NCBI GenBank assembly: GCA_013214025.1 | Contig: JABSRN010000060.1 | Span: forward strand, 31,061-95,060 | DNA length: 64,000 nt | Source of the DNA: Polyangiaceae bacterium | GTDB taxonomy: Bacteria > Myxococcota_A > Polyangia > Polyangiales > Polyangiaceae | Direction of reading: 5' to 3' | Part shown: positions 1 through 8,235 of the stretch, piece after piece | Layout: each line of letters opens with the position of its first letter | Numbering within the stretch: the stretch's first letter is position 1 | The notes under the pieces: generated by a model | Databases searched by the model: none | What the model was told of the DNA's origin: nothing | Seen by the model: the letters and a program-made list of their open reading frames with translations, nothing else | Made by a program: the position numbers and the translations under genes

Positions 1-100
1 CGAGCCTCAAAGTCCTTCTGATGGCGAGTTCGCGGGATCGGGCTTCACTCTCCCATCCCAGCTCGTCCCTTGTTTGGTCCGTCGTCAGCACGAGCAACAC

Positions 101-144
101 GCCGGACCGTATTGCCATGTGGTGGAATGGCAATACGGTCCGGC
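101..144. repeat. 17-bp perfect inverted repeat (hairpin)
   Basis: The arms are gccggaccgtattgcca at 101-117 and its exact reverse complement at 128-144, separated by a 10-base loop. It lies about 60 bases beyond the stop codon of the TetR gene (206-838, minus strand), so a transcript of that gene would run into it. There is no T-run on either side. It could be a terminator without a U-tract, a boundary of a degenerate mobile element, or a protein-binding palindrome. The symmetry is seen directly; the role is not known. Confidence 0.6.
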
Positions 145-205
145 AGGCGAAGACGGATTGTCGCCGGCTAGTTGGGCCGTGTCACTAACCAGCTATTGGC
201 GCCAG

Positions 206-838
206 TCACGAACGCGCTTTCCCGCGCAAGCTGCCTAACACAAGTTGCGACAAATCTTCAAAACGGTCCGCGTTGCCCCACAATCCGTCGCGCAACTTGG
301 CGAGTCCTGGGGAGATTCGAGGTGAGTCCATGCTGAGGATCGCACCGAACAAGAGGAGTGCCAGAGCCTCGCGAACCGGAGCCCCCTCGTCGCTGTCTTC
401 ACAGACCGCCGCTTCAATCGTGTCGAGTACGGGTTCGAAGGCGGTGGTGATCACTTCTGCTGCACGACCAGCAGCCACCAGTTCCGAGATGATGGTGATG
501 AGCAAATCTCGCTCCAACGCTGGCAAGGCGCGCAACTGCCGCAACACTTCGGACCACACCGCTGCGCCATCGGTCCGACCGGTACCCTCCGCAACCAGCC
601 CGATCGTGGGAGCCAGTCGCTCCACTAAGCTCCCGTAGAAGCGCTCGACGACAGCCGAGTACAGCTGCTCTTTGGTGCCGAAGTGATAGGACAACGATTG
701 GGCCCGAATGCCCACAGCAGTTGCTATCGCACTCAAGGATACGCCGTCATAACCAGCGCCGGCAAAGAGCTCCGTGGCAGCCACCAAAATGCGGCCCTCA
801 ATGGGCTCCGTGCGGTCGGATTTGCGGGGACGGGGCAT
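206..838 (-). CDS. TetR/AcrR family transcriptional regulator
   Basis: This 210-residue protein has the TetR layout. An N-terminal helix-turn-helix spans about residues 13-60 (ILVAATELFAGAGYDGVSL, then AIATAVGI and LSYHFGTKEQLY), followed by an all-helical ligand-binding/dimerisation domain. The recognition-helix motif YHFGTKEQLY is typical of the family. The gene is divergent from the P450 gene at 937, with a 98-base gap that contains a 10-bp-arm palindrome (883-905), the probable operator. The likely role is repression of the P450 gene, and of itself, relieved by a small hydrophobic ligand. Family assignment is secure; ligand and direct target are inferred from position. Confidence 0.92.
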   Translation of the reverse strand: MPRPRKSDRTEPIEGRILVAATELFAGAGYDGVSLSAIATAVGIRAQSLSYHFGTKEQLYSAVVERFYGSLVERLAPTIGLVAEGTGRTDGAAVWSEVLRQLRALPALERDLLITIISELVAAGRAAEVITTAFEPVLDTIEAAVCEDSDEGAPVREALALLLFGAILSMDSPRISPGLAKLRDGLWGNADRFEDLSQLVLGSLRGKARS

Positions 839-882
839 CGGGGAGCAGCCTAGCGCAGAGCCAAAACGGGCTTGCTCAGGAC

Positions 883-905
883 ATTATCTGATGCTATCAG
901 ATAAT
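883..905. promoter_or_regulatory. Palindromic operator in the TetR/P450 divergent region
   Basis: A perfect inverted repeat with 10-base arms (attatctgat and atcagataat) around a 3-base spacer sits midway between the divergent TetR gene and the P450 gene. Size, symmetry and placement fit a TetR-dimer operator. It lies 32 bases upstream of the P450 start codon, so a bound repressor would block its promoter or early transcription. The palindrome is seen directly; the binding protein is inferred. Confidence 0.75.
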
Positions 906-936
906 TCCCACCGGCGGCAAACTCAGGAGAAAAACC

Positions 937-2169
937 ATGAATATCGACTGCAACTTCATAGCTTCCGCGTCTTGGGCGGGAGACCAAATGACCGAACGCC
1001 TCACGGTTTTGCGAGAGGAAGAGCCCATCTACTGGTCCGAAGAATCCGAGATTTGGATCATCACCAGATATCGCGATCTTGAGTTCATCTCGAAGCATCA
1101 GGAGTTCTTCACCTCTGAGTTCGGAATCCGAGCGGGCACCTCTGTGAAAGCCGGTCTGATCGATGAAGGCGAGCCGCGCCATAGTTTCTTGCGCGGCAAG
1201 ATCGGTCGCGGTTTCACGCCGCGTATGGTGAAGAAGCTGGAGATCAAGTTTCGAGAAATGGTGACAACGGCAATCGACAAGATCGCCAACTCCGGAGAAT
1301 GCGACTTCGTGGAAGCGGTCTCCAAACCGCTACCAATCCTATTGATCGCCGACATGATGGGCGTGCCGCAAGTCGATCACAAACAGTACGCCGATTGGTC
1401 CGACACCCTGGTCGCCGCAGACGGAAACTACGACGACCCAGACATCCTCGCAAAATCCGGCGAGGCCCTTGTGGAGTACGGGGCCTATATGCGGGAACTA
1501 ATCGAAGCAAAACGAAAAGACCCCGCCGACGACTTGATCAGCATTCTTCTCAGCGCCAAGGATGACGGCTTGCTCACGGAAGCCTTCACCAATGAGCGCA
1601 CCATGAAGAACCAGACCGAGGAGTTCAATGAACTGGCCAGCGACGAGCTCATCATGCTGCTAGTTGTGCTCATGATCGCTGGGAACGAGACAACCCGTAA
1701 CGGAATCTCTGGCGGCATGCAGCTCTTGATCGAGAACCCCGCCGAGCGTCAAAAACTTATCGATGATCCGTCGCTGATCCCTGGCGCCGTTGAGGAAATG
1801 CTCCGCCTAGTAACACCGGTAAAAAGCTTCGGGCGCACTCTGACCCAGGACTACGAATTCGGTGGCAAACAACTAAAAAAAGGGCAAATGGTCTGCATGA
1901 TGTACGGCCCGGCCAACCGGGATCCGGACGTCATAGAAGATCCCGACGCCTTCCGAGTAGAGCGGAGACCGCACCACCTCGCATTGGGGGTGGGTCCCCA
2001 CTTTTGTCTGGGAGCCAGCCTCGCGCGAATGGAGCTGCGAGTAGTCTTCGAGGAAATACTCCGGCGTCTCCCGGACATCGAATACTCCCGCGGCGGTCCC
2101 GAGTTTACGCCATCGGCCCTGGTACGGGCCTGCTCCAGCATGTGGGTTCGGTACACGCCGGCGGGCTAA
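937..2169 (+). CDS. Cytochrome P450
   Basis: This 410-residue soluble bacterial P450 shows all class motifs. The I-helix oxygen-activation segment is AGNETTRN (about residue 248). The K-helix ExxR is EEMLR. The heme-binding loop LGVGPHFCLG (about residue 350) supplies the cysteine thiolate. The start at 937 is supported by AGGAGA at 925-930. No ferredoxin or reductase gene is adjacent, so electrons must come from elsewhere. It is a monooxygenase probably hydroxylating a small lipophilic compound under control of the divergent TetR protein. Substrate unknown. The N-terminus has no membrane anchor, as expected for the bacterial type. Confidence 0.95.
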   Translation: MNIDCNFIASASWAGDQMTERLTVLREEEPIYWSEESEIWIITRYRDLEFISKHQEFFTSEFGIRAGTSVKAGLIDEGEPRHSFLRGKIGRGFTPRMVKKLEIKFREMVTTAIDKIANSGECDFVEAVSKPLPILLIADMMGVPQVDHKQYADWSDTLVAADGNYDDPDILAKSGEALVEYGAYMRELIEAKRKDPADDLISILLSAKDDGLLTEAFTNERTMKNQTEEFNELASDELIMLLVVLMIAGNETTRNGISGGMQLLIENPAERQKLIDDPSLIPGAVEEMLRLVTPVKSFGRTLTQDYEFGGKQLKKGQMVCMMYGPANRDPDVIEDPDAFRVERRPHHLALGVGPHFCLGASLARMELRVVFEEILRRLPDIEYSRGGPEFTPSALVRACSSMWVRYTPAG

Positions 2170-2208
2170 CCACGACGTCGACCCTGCCTTGACGCTCGGC
2201 CCGGCTCG

Positions 2209-3612
2209 CTAAAGCTGCCCCGCCGCCCAGCAAAAACCGGCAAGCACCAAACGGTCGCCAGCGTCGGTGGCGTTTCCTGTGAACCCGTCCTCCGGATAGA
2301 GACCGACACGACGCGCCGGGGCGAGCGTGCCACCAACCAAGCTGCTGCCCGTCTCGTACGCAAACACAGCAGCCTGAGTCGGATCGCCAGCCACACGCGC
2401 TATCACCACCGCCCCGCTCGACGGAACACCCCAACTGACAATGGTGGGAGTGGAGTAAATTACCGGAGCCCCCGAGAGGCCAACAGCCATGGGATGGGCT
2501 GGGGTAACGATATCAACCGAGGTCTGGTCGAACGCCCTTCCGTGGCCAGCCCCGGGCCCCGCAATGAGCAACTCGTCAAAGAGGTAGGCCTCCCACGTCG
2601 CCAGCCCAACCCCGATGCCCGTAAACTCTGAACTCACATCACCCGACACCACGCTCGCCGAAATGACCACTAGTTCCATTCCAGCGGCGTCGGACGTGGT
2701 GGCCGTCGTGTCTAGCACCGTCACATCGAACCCAATTCCGGTCGACAACAGCCGCTCAGCTTCGGCGTCACCAGCACTCAGGCTCAAATCGCCGACCACC
2801 AACAACGCTTGAAGACCGACCCCCGAACAAGGCACCGTGCACACTCCTGTGGCGCAGACTCCGTTCACGCAATCGGCATCAATACTGCAGTCCTCGCCTT
2901 CCAGACACGTCGCGCCGCACACTCCTCCACAGTCCGTGTCGGTCTCGTCTTGGTTCTGCGTGCTATCGCTGCACGTCGGGCAAGCGCCGCAGACCGTGCC
3001 ACCGCAGTCCACGCCGGTTTCGTCGTGGTTCTGAGTGCTATCGCTGCACGCCGGGCAGGCTCCGCAGACAGCGCCACCGCAATCTATGGCAGTCTCGCCC
3101 TGGTTTTGGCTGCCATCAGTGCACGTCGGGCAAGCAGCACAGAGCGTACCTCCACAGTCGGTCGCCGCCTCGTCCCGATTTAAGATGCCGTCAGCACACC
3201 CTGGACATGCATCGCAGACGCTGCCGCCACAGTCGGGCGCTGTCTCGTCACCGTTCAAGATGCCGTCCGTGCAGTTCGAGCATGCATCGCAGACGCTGCC
3301 ACCGCAGTCGATCGCAGTCTCGTCCTGGTTTTGCATTCCGTCGACGCAGGTGTCAATGCCAGAACCACCGCCGTCTCCCGCATCTTGGGAACAGTTACTT
3401 CCGTCGGCGCAGCCAGCGTCGCCCGCGGCGACGGTCTCGTCGCAAACCTGGCACGATCCGCCGCAATCGATTCCCAACTCGTCGCCATAACGGGTACCGT
3501 TTCGCAGTCAGGAGCAGTCGCCCCGGTTTCGCCGGTAGTAAAGTCGAAACCCAGGTGTCCGCACGCCGTGCTCCAAACTAAGACGGCAATGAGGGGAGCA
3601 GCGAGACGCATT
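2209..3612 (-). pseudogene. Cys-rich repeat lipoprotein, frameshifted near the N-terminus
   Basis: An ATG at 3612 begins a lipoprotein signal (MRLAAPLIAVLVWSTAC). That frame runs only to about 3505; the rest of the protein continues in another frame. The continuing frame encodes about eight copies of a 25-30 residue repeat of the form C..G..N.DET..DCGG..C..C, then a roughly 200-residue C-terminal domain with alternating beta/alpha character (LLVVGD, ELVVISASV, WEAYLFDEL). One missing base at 3502-3507 would restore D-C-x-N-G-x-R-x-G-D-E, a perfect repeat start, joining both parts. So this is either a recent frameshift or a sequence error. Such repeat proteins are common secreted or surface proteins in myxobacteria. 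Function unknown. Confidence 0.8.
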
Positions 3613-3756
3613 AAGCCAAATACACTAACGCCCGGGGCATCCCGAGACAACCGACTTGGATTTCGGCTGTTCTACATCCCTCGAAAGTGGGGTTAATCCG
3701 GTTTTGTGGATTGCCGGAATGGAGAGATAATGGAGACCGGAGTCCACATGGGAACG

Positions 3757-3783
3757 AAGACGCGAAGACGCGAAGACGCGAAG
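3757..3783. repeat. Short tandem repeat, unit aagacgcg x3.4
   Basis: Three full copies and one partial copy of the 8-base unit aagacgcg lie directly upstream of the transposase remnant at 3782. Because 8 is not a multiple of 3, copy-number change would shift any reading frame crossing it. The ATG at 3748 reads through the repeat and stops at 3796. Confidence 0.8.
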
Positions 3784-3841
3784 AAAGTTTACACCTGAGT
3801 TCAAGGCTGAGGCCGTCGATCTCATGCGATCGAGCGAACGA
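3782..3841 (+). pseudogene. IS3-family transposase OrfA N-terminal remnant
   Basis: Twenty codons read RKFTPEFKAEAVDLM followed by RSSER. This is the characteristic start of IS3/IS911-type OrfA helix-turn-helix proteins (family knowledge). The reading frame has no good in-frame start because an 8-base tandem repeat lies immediately upstream, and homology ends at about 3838, where kinase-derived sequence begins. It is a deletion scar of an insertion sequence. No terminal inverted repeats or OrfB could be recognised. Confidence 0.6.
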
Positions 3842-4227
3842 TGGCCGCCAATCGCGATGCCCGCTACCCGACCATGCGAGCGCTCAGCGATTCTCTGAAG
3901 GAGCTCGACATTTCGCCGGGCGGGATCAAGCTCGGCACCCTGATAGCGCCGGCGGTTGGCGCCGACGGAACAACGCTTCCCACCGGCGATGCGAGCGGTA
4001 TGGCCTTCGCCTCCAGCGCGACCATCGCCAGCGACGCATCCAAACTCGCGCCCCCCGCGGGAGTCGCGGCGGCACAAACGGTCTCGTTAGGTAGTACCAC
4101 GAGAGAGGTCTCAAGGACTCCGCCGGCGCCCAGTGCTCCCCCGAAGAAACCGTTTAGCCGCCAATTGGCCCGCTGGGGAACCGTAATATGGGGAGGAGGG
4201 CGTTCTGTTACCGAGTCCGGATGGTAG
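3841..4227 (+). pseudogene. Ser/Thr protein kinase C-terminal fragment
   Basis: The translation opens with MAANRDARYPTMRALSDSL, which matches the last helix of bacterial eukaryote-like kinase domains (normally a KAMA.DR..RYPTM pattern). It then runs through an Ala/Pro/Thr-rich linker to a stop at 4227. Everything upstream of this helix, including all catalytic motifs, is absent and replaced by a transposase remnant. It is convergent with the larger kinase gene ending at 4281, so two kinase genes probably once lay tail to tail. No function expected. Confidence 0.65.
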
Positions 4228-4280
4228 TAGCTGGCCGAGTCGCCAATGCTGATTGGCTCGGGCCCGAGGGTGAGCAATGA

Positions 4281-6320
4281 TCAGCGGGGCGGAGTGATTT
4301 TCGGTGTCTGCACGGTGCCGCGGTCCTCAGCTTTGCGGGGACTCTTAGCGAGAGAATTACCACTCGATGCGGCTGCCGGATGGCGATTCTCCGCCGCCCG
4401 GTCGTCGTTTCGCAGCCTGCCGGCAAGACCCGCGATCAGAGCCGCAACGGGGAGGGCCAACCAGAGCCGCTTGCCTTTAAGTCGCGACGGCGGTCGCGGG
4501 ACTGGAGGCGACGGGCGATCGATGCCGCGAAAGGCAGGCGCGTGGGGCAATTCGACGGGAGACAGAGGGGATGGGGGGGAGGGCGGTCGATTGTTTGGAG
4601 GATTTTCAACAATCAGCACTCTGACGGCGTCGAGCTCATGCGGAAAATTCGCCCGCACCCAGCTGGAAAGCTGTTTATCGCTGGCGAGCAAGCCTTCGGC
4701 TGTTGCTACCGCCTGTAGAGCTTCAGACATCTCAGCTGCGCTCGCGTAGCGATCTTCTCGATCCTTCTGCATCGCCTTGCGACATATCTCGTCGAAACAC
4801 TCCGGCGGCATGTAGCCTACCTGACTAGCGTCCAGCGGCTTACTGTGCAGCACTTGCTGATGGATCTGGCCGGCATCTAGCCCTTCAAACGGTGTGCGAC
4901 CAGTAAGGGCGGTCCACAGCAAGACTCCCGCGCCGTACACATCAGCGCGAACGTCTAGCAACTCGCCGCGGATCTGCTCCGGGGCGCTGAAACAAGGCTT
5001 GGCCCGGGCGATTTCCGACTCGGAGTAAGGCATATCGCCAACACACTTGCTAATGCCCAAATCCGTAAGCACGGCACTGCCAGCGGTGCTCACCAATACG
5101 TTAGCCGGTGTCAAATCACAGTGGAGTAGCTCCAGTGAGTGCCCAGCCTCGTCCTTTGCCCTGTGAGCCGCCCCGAGACCACTCAGCGCGTCGAGCACGG
5201 CGCGAACCGCCAGGCTCGGCGACGACGGCTTCATCTTCAGTAGCTTCTCCAGGCTCACACCGTTGATGCGCTCCTCGGAGAGCAGGTGGCGATCGCCAAC
5301 GCTCATCACCTCCACAATCTTCACCAAGTTGGGATGATCGACCCGAGCGGCGGTTCGTGCCTCCTCCAAAAATATTTCGACGGACTCCTTTTTCTGAGCG
5401 AGTTGCTCAGACAACTCTCGGACCGCAAGACATTCGCCTCCGTCGTCGCGATAACCGAGATAGATAGCCCCCACATTGCCCCCCCCTAAACTTCCGATGA
5501 TTCGGAAAGGACCGATCTCGGGGGGAATAGACGAACTCCGACTCCGCTCGCGAGCGCGGATTGCAGGACGCCCGTTAGATTCTGGCGCATCGAGAGAGAC
5601 CGTCTGGCTCGGGACAATCTTGGGGTCCGACGACGGGTGGACGACAGCAGACAGAGGCTGCGTATCGCCGCTGTTCGCGCCGATGCCCTCCGTGGTCTGG
5701 GAACGCACGCCTCGGATGTGAGCCGAGGATCGACGTCTGGGCGAATTCAACGGCCCACGTCGGGACGATGCCGGCAACTCAAACTCACGTGTGATGCGCT
5801 CGAAAACGTCCGCACCGTCCGGATCCGGTCCAGTCGTCTTCGAGTCGGGCGCCTCCGGCAAGGGCGGTGTCGGCGTACGCGCCTCCGGCACCGGCGGAAT
5901 CAGCACGGCTTCAATATTCGGAAGCCGTGCTAGGACTCCCCCCACATCCACCGCGGGTGGCGGCGACGATTGGCTCGCTGCAGGCGGTCGGCTCGTCCTT
6001 ACCCAAGGCGGCACTTTGACAACAACTGTCTCCGTGCCGGTGTGTTGGTATCGCGTTTCGCCCGTCGGTCGCGATGGATAGCTTGACGGCGGACGGCTCG
6101 AGGCGGAAGAAGCCGGCGGCTGGCTCGACGTGCGCCTTCGGTAAGAAGTGAGGATGCCTCGTTTGTACATCTCGGACAGCACACGCAAAACTTCGAGCTT
6201 GGGCCGTCCACAAACCTCGACGAGCGCCAATATTGTGCGCTGCGAATCCGCGTACTCCAACAACTCCGCTTCTTCGGGTGTCAGCTTCCTCCCCAGCTCA
6301 TCAATGGCGCGATAATTCAC
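4281..6320 (-). CDS. Ser/Thr kinase-like protein with altered catalytic residues (possible pseudokinase)
   Basis: A GTG start at 6320, preceded at 8 bases by GAGG, gives 679 residues. The order is: a winged-helix-like N-terminal segment (about 1-60), a Pro/Ser-rich linker to about 265, a kinase domain at about 270-530, and a single transmembrane helix (LWLALPVAALIAGLAG) near the C-terminus. The glycine loop GSLGGGNVG and the APE motif (SAPEQ) are present. The ATP-anchoring lysine is Arg301 (LAVREL). The HRD motif is HCD, with its Asp kept (402) and the partner Asn present (407). DFG is DLG. Loss of the VAIK lysine usually abolishes or strongly lowers phosphotransfer, so a scaffold or low-activity kinase is likely. 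Divergent from the FHA-SpoIIE phosphatase gene. Confidence 0.88.
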   Translation of the reverse strand: MNYRAIDELGRKLTPEEAELLEYADSQRTILALVEVCGRPKLEVLRVLSEMYKRGILTSYRRRTSSQPPASSASSRPPSSYPSRPTGETRYQHTGTETVVVKVPPWVRTSRPPAASQSSPPPAVDVGGVLARLPNIEAVLIPPVPEARTPTPPLPEAPDSKTTGPDPDGADVFERITREFELPASSRRGPLNSPRRRSSAHIRGVRSQTTEGIGANSGDTQPLSAVVHPSSDPKIVPSQTVSLDAPESNGRPAIRARERSRSSSIPPEIGPFRIIGSLGGGNVGAIYLGYRDDGGECLAVRELSEQLAQKKESVEIFLEEARTAARVDHPNLVKIVEVMSVGDRHLLSEERINGVSLEKLLKMKPSSPSLAVRAVLDALSGLGAAHRAKDEAGHSLELLHCDLTPANVLVSTAGSAVLTDLGISKCVGDMPYSESEIARAKPCFSAPEQIRGELLDVRADVYGAGVLLWTALTGRTPFEGLDAGQIHQQVLHSKPLDASQVGYMPPECFDEICRKAMQKDREDRYASAAEMSEALQAVATAEGLLASDKQLSSWVRANFPHELDAVRVLIVENPPNNRPPSPPSPLSPVELPHAPAFRGIDRPSPPVPRPPSRLKGKRLWLALPVAALIAGLAGRLRNDDRAAENRHPAAASSGNSLAKSPRKAEDRGTVQTPKITPPR

Positions 6321-6567
6321 TGCGATCACCTCGTCCAGAGGAGGCAGATCTCGGGGCGAGGGTCGCAAAGTCACAGGGCAAATGGAGGCACAGAATCGGC
6401 GCGAAATCGGCGCGAAATCGGCCCCGCCTTGAGGTCGGAAATCGCGCCAAGTTCGCACATAAAAACGAGTCCAGATCAGGACCGCTATTGCACCTCGAGT
6501 AGTGGCATATTATCCCTGTATTTCTCCAGAAAATCCGCATGTTTCGGCGTTTTTACCCCCCCCTATT

Positions 6568-8223
6568 ATGACCTCAAAATCCGAGCCGCCGAGCGGCGAA
6601 ATTCGCGGGTATTTGGAGCTACACAACACGGTCGATAATCACACCTGGGTGGTCCCGATGACGGGCGGTCATCACGTCGTCGGCCGGAGCCCAGAAGCGC
6701 AGCTCGTGCTGCCCGGAGACAGCGTATCTCGCATGCACGCCGAGTTCGTTTGCGGTCCGTACGGCCGTTGGTGGATTCACGATTTGGGCAGTACTAACGG
6801 CACGCGGCTCAATGGCCGCCGCGTCAATGCGAAACTGCTGAGCGCAGGCGATGCGGTGCAACTCGGCGACTATGTTTTGCGACTGCGAGTGCCAAGTTCC
6901 CCTGGCGTGCAACGCTCGACGATCCCCCCACCACTCGAAGATGAGGCGCCTTCCACCGTCCATCGAAGCCACACTCCGCCGCCGTCGTCACGCCCACCGC
7001 ACCTGACGGCTAGCCACCTTTCGTCCATTATGGCCTTCGGTCGCGATCTGATGCGCCTTGAGGAAGAGACGGAACGACTGCGCGCTCTCTGCCGATTTGT
7101 CGTAGGCCCGGATTTCCCCGGCGAGTCGGTTGCTGTCGTTCGGCTCGCCAGGAGCGCTAGTCCTCGCATTATCGTCGGACCGATGCACCATGACGGAGGC
7201 ACCGCCGTCACCGAGTTGAATTCATCCGTACTCGAAAAGCTGTGGAGTACGCGGGAACCGGTGCGGAGCGCTAGTACCCACGAGATTGGCATGGCCACTT
7301 CGCCAAGCACGCTCGCCTGCCTTCTGACTTCCGACGAGGACCGGCTAGTAGTGGTGTATGCCGAAGTGCCCAGCAGCCACAATTCCGAAGAATGGCTCAC
7401 TCTGCTGGCCCTGCTGGCGGAAGCCTATCAACAGGCCGAGCTAGTCTGGGAAATGCGAACCACTGTGCGTGCCTCCGCCGTGATCGAACACGAGCTCGAG
7501 ATGGCCCGGCAGATCCAAGAGGGACTGGTCCCCGCGTCGATTCGCCCGCCGGGCCTCGATGTAGCGATCGGCTTCGAGCCCTGCCAGTGGATCGGTGGTG
7601 ACTACGTCGACGCTGTGCCCATGCCAGACGGCCGCACTCTGCTTGCCGTAGCGGACGCATGCGGCAAGGGCCTGCAAGCGGCCTTGGTCGCATCGAGTCT
7701 CCACACACTTGTGCACATGGCGGTGGACGCGCAGGTCGACTTACGCGAACTCATGGAGCGTATCAACCGACACTTTTGTCGATTCTTACCGCCACATTCC
7801 TTCGTGACCATGGTTTGCGTAGTGATCGATCCGCGCAGTGGCGAAATCGAATGTGTGAGCGCTGGGCATCCACCGGCGTTCGTCGTCAATGGCACCGGGA
7901 AGCTTCGGCAACTGCAGTCTGAAACGAACATCGCACTCGGCATCGATCCCACACACATGCTCGTTGAGTACGGCCGACTCGCCGGGGACGAATTACTGCT
8001 GCTGTATACCGACGGCCTCACCGAACTCGTGGACGAGCGCGGTTCAACGCTCGGCGTCGATGCTCTTGGGACCCAATTCTCAACAATCGTCACCAGCATC
8101 GCCGGGGCTGGCGTGCGGTCCATGCAGGGGCGCTTGGCCGAGGCGCTCCACGTGTATCGCGCATCGCAAATGACGGCAGACGACACCACATTTTTGATCG
8201 CGCGCCGCACGAGCAAATACTGA
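6568..8223 (+). CDS. FHA-SpoIIE (PP2C-type) phosphatase
   Basis: The first ATG giving a sensible N-terminus is at 6568 (551 residues); no clear ribosome-binding site precedes it, only a C-run. Residues about 15-105 form an FHA domain with GRS, SRMH and GSTNGT motifs, which bind phosphothreonine. After a Pro/Ser linker a GAF-like region (about 160-315) follows, then a helix EHELEMARQIQEGLVP typical of RsbU/SpoIIE linkers. The phosphatase domain carries IGGDY, VADACGKG and LLYTDGLTEL, the metal-binding acids of PPM phosphatases. Such enzymes dephosphorylate STAS antagonists in partner switching; a STAS protein is encoded at 46373. The FHA input could read phosphorylation by a Ser/Thr kinase. 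Confidence 0.93.
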   Translation: MTSKSEPPSGEIRGYLELHNTVDNHTWVVPMTGGHHVVGRSPEAQLVLPGDSVSRMHAEFVCGPYGRWWIHDLGSTNGTRLNGRRVNAKLLSAGDAVQLGDYVLRLRVPSSPGVQRSTIPPPLEDEAPSTVHRSHTPPPSSRPPHLTASHLSSIMAFGRDLMRLEEETERLRALCRFVVGPDFPGESVAVVRLARSASPRIIVGPMHHDGGTAVTELNSSVLEKLWSTREPVRSASTHEIGMATSPSTLACLLTSDEDRLVVVYAEVPSSHNSEEWLTLLALLAEAYQQAELVWEMRTTVRASAVIEHELEMARQIQEGLVPASIRPPGLDVAIGFEPCQWIGGDYVDAVPMPDGRTLLAVADACGKGLQAALVASSLHTLVHMAVDAQVDLRELMERINRHFCRFLPPHSFVTMVCVVIDPRSGEIECVSAGHPPAFVVNGTGKLRQLQSETNIALGIDPTHMLVEYGRLAGDELLLLYTDGLTELVDERGSTLGVDALGTQFSTIVTSIAGAGVRSMQGRLAEALHVYRASQMTADDTTFLIARRTSKY

Positions 8224-8235
8224 TCGAGGTCGAAC

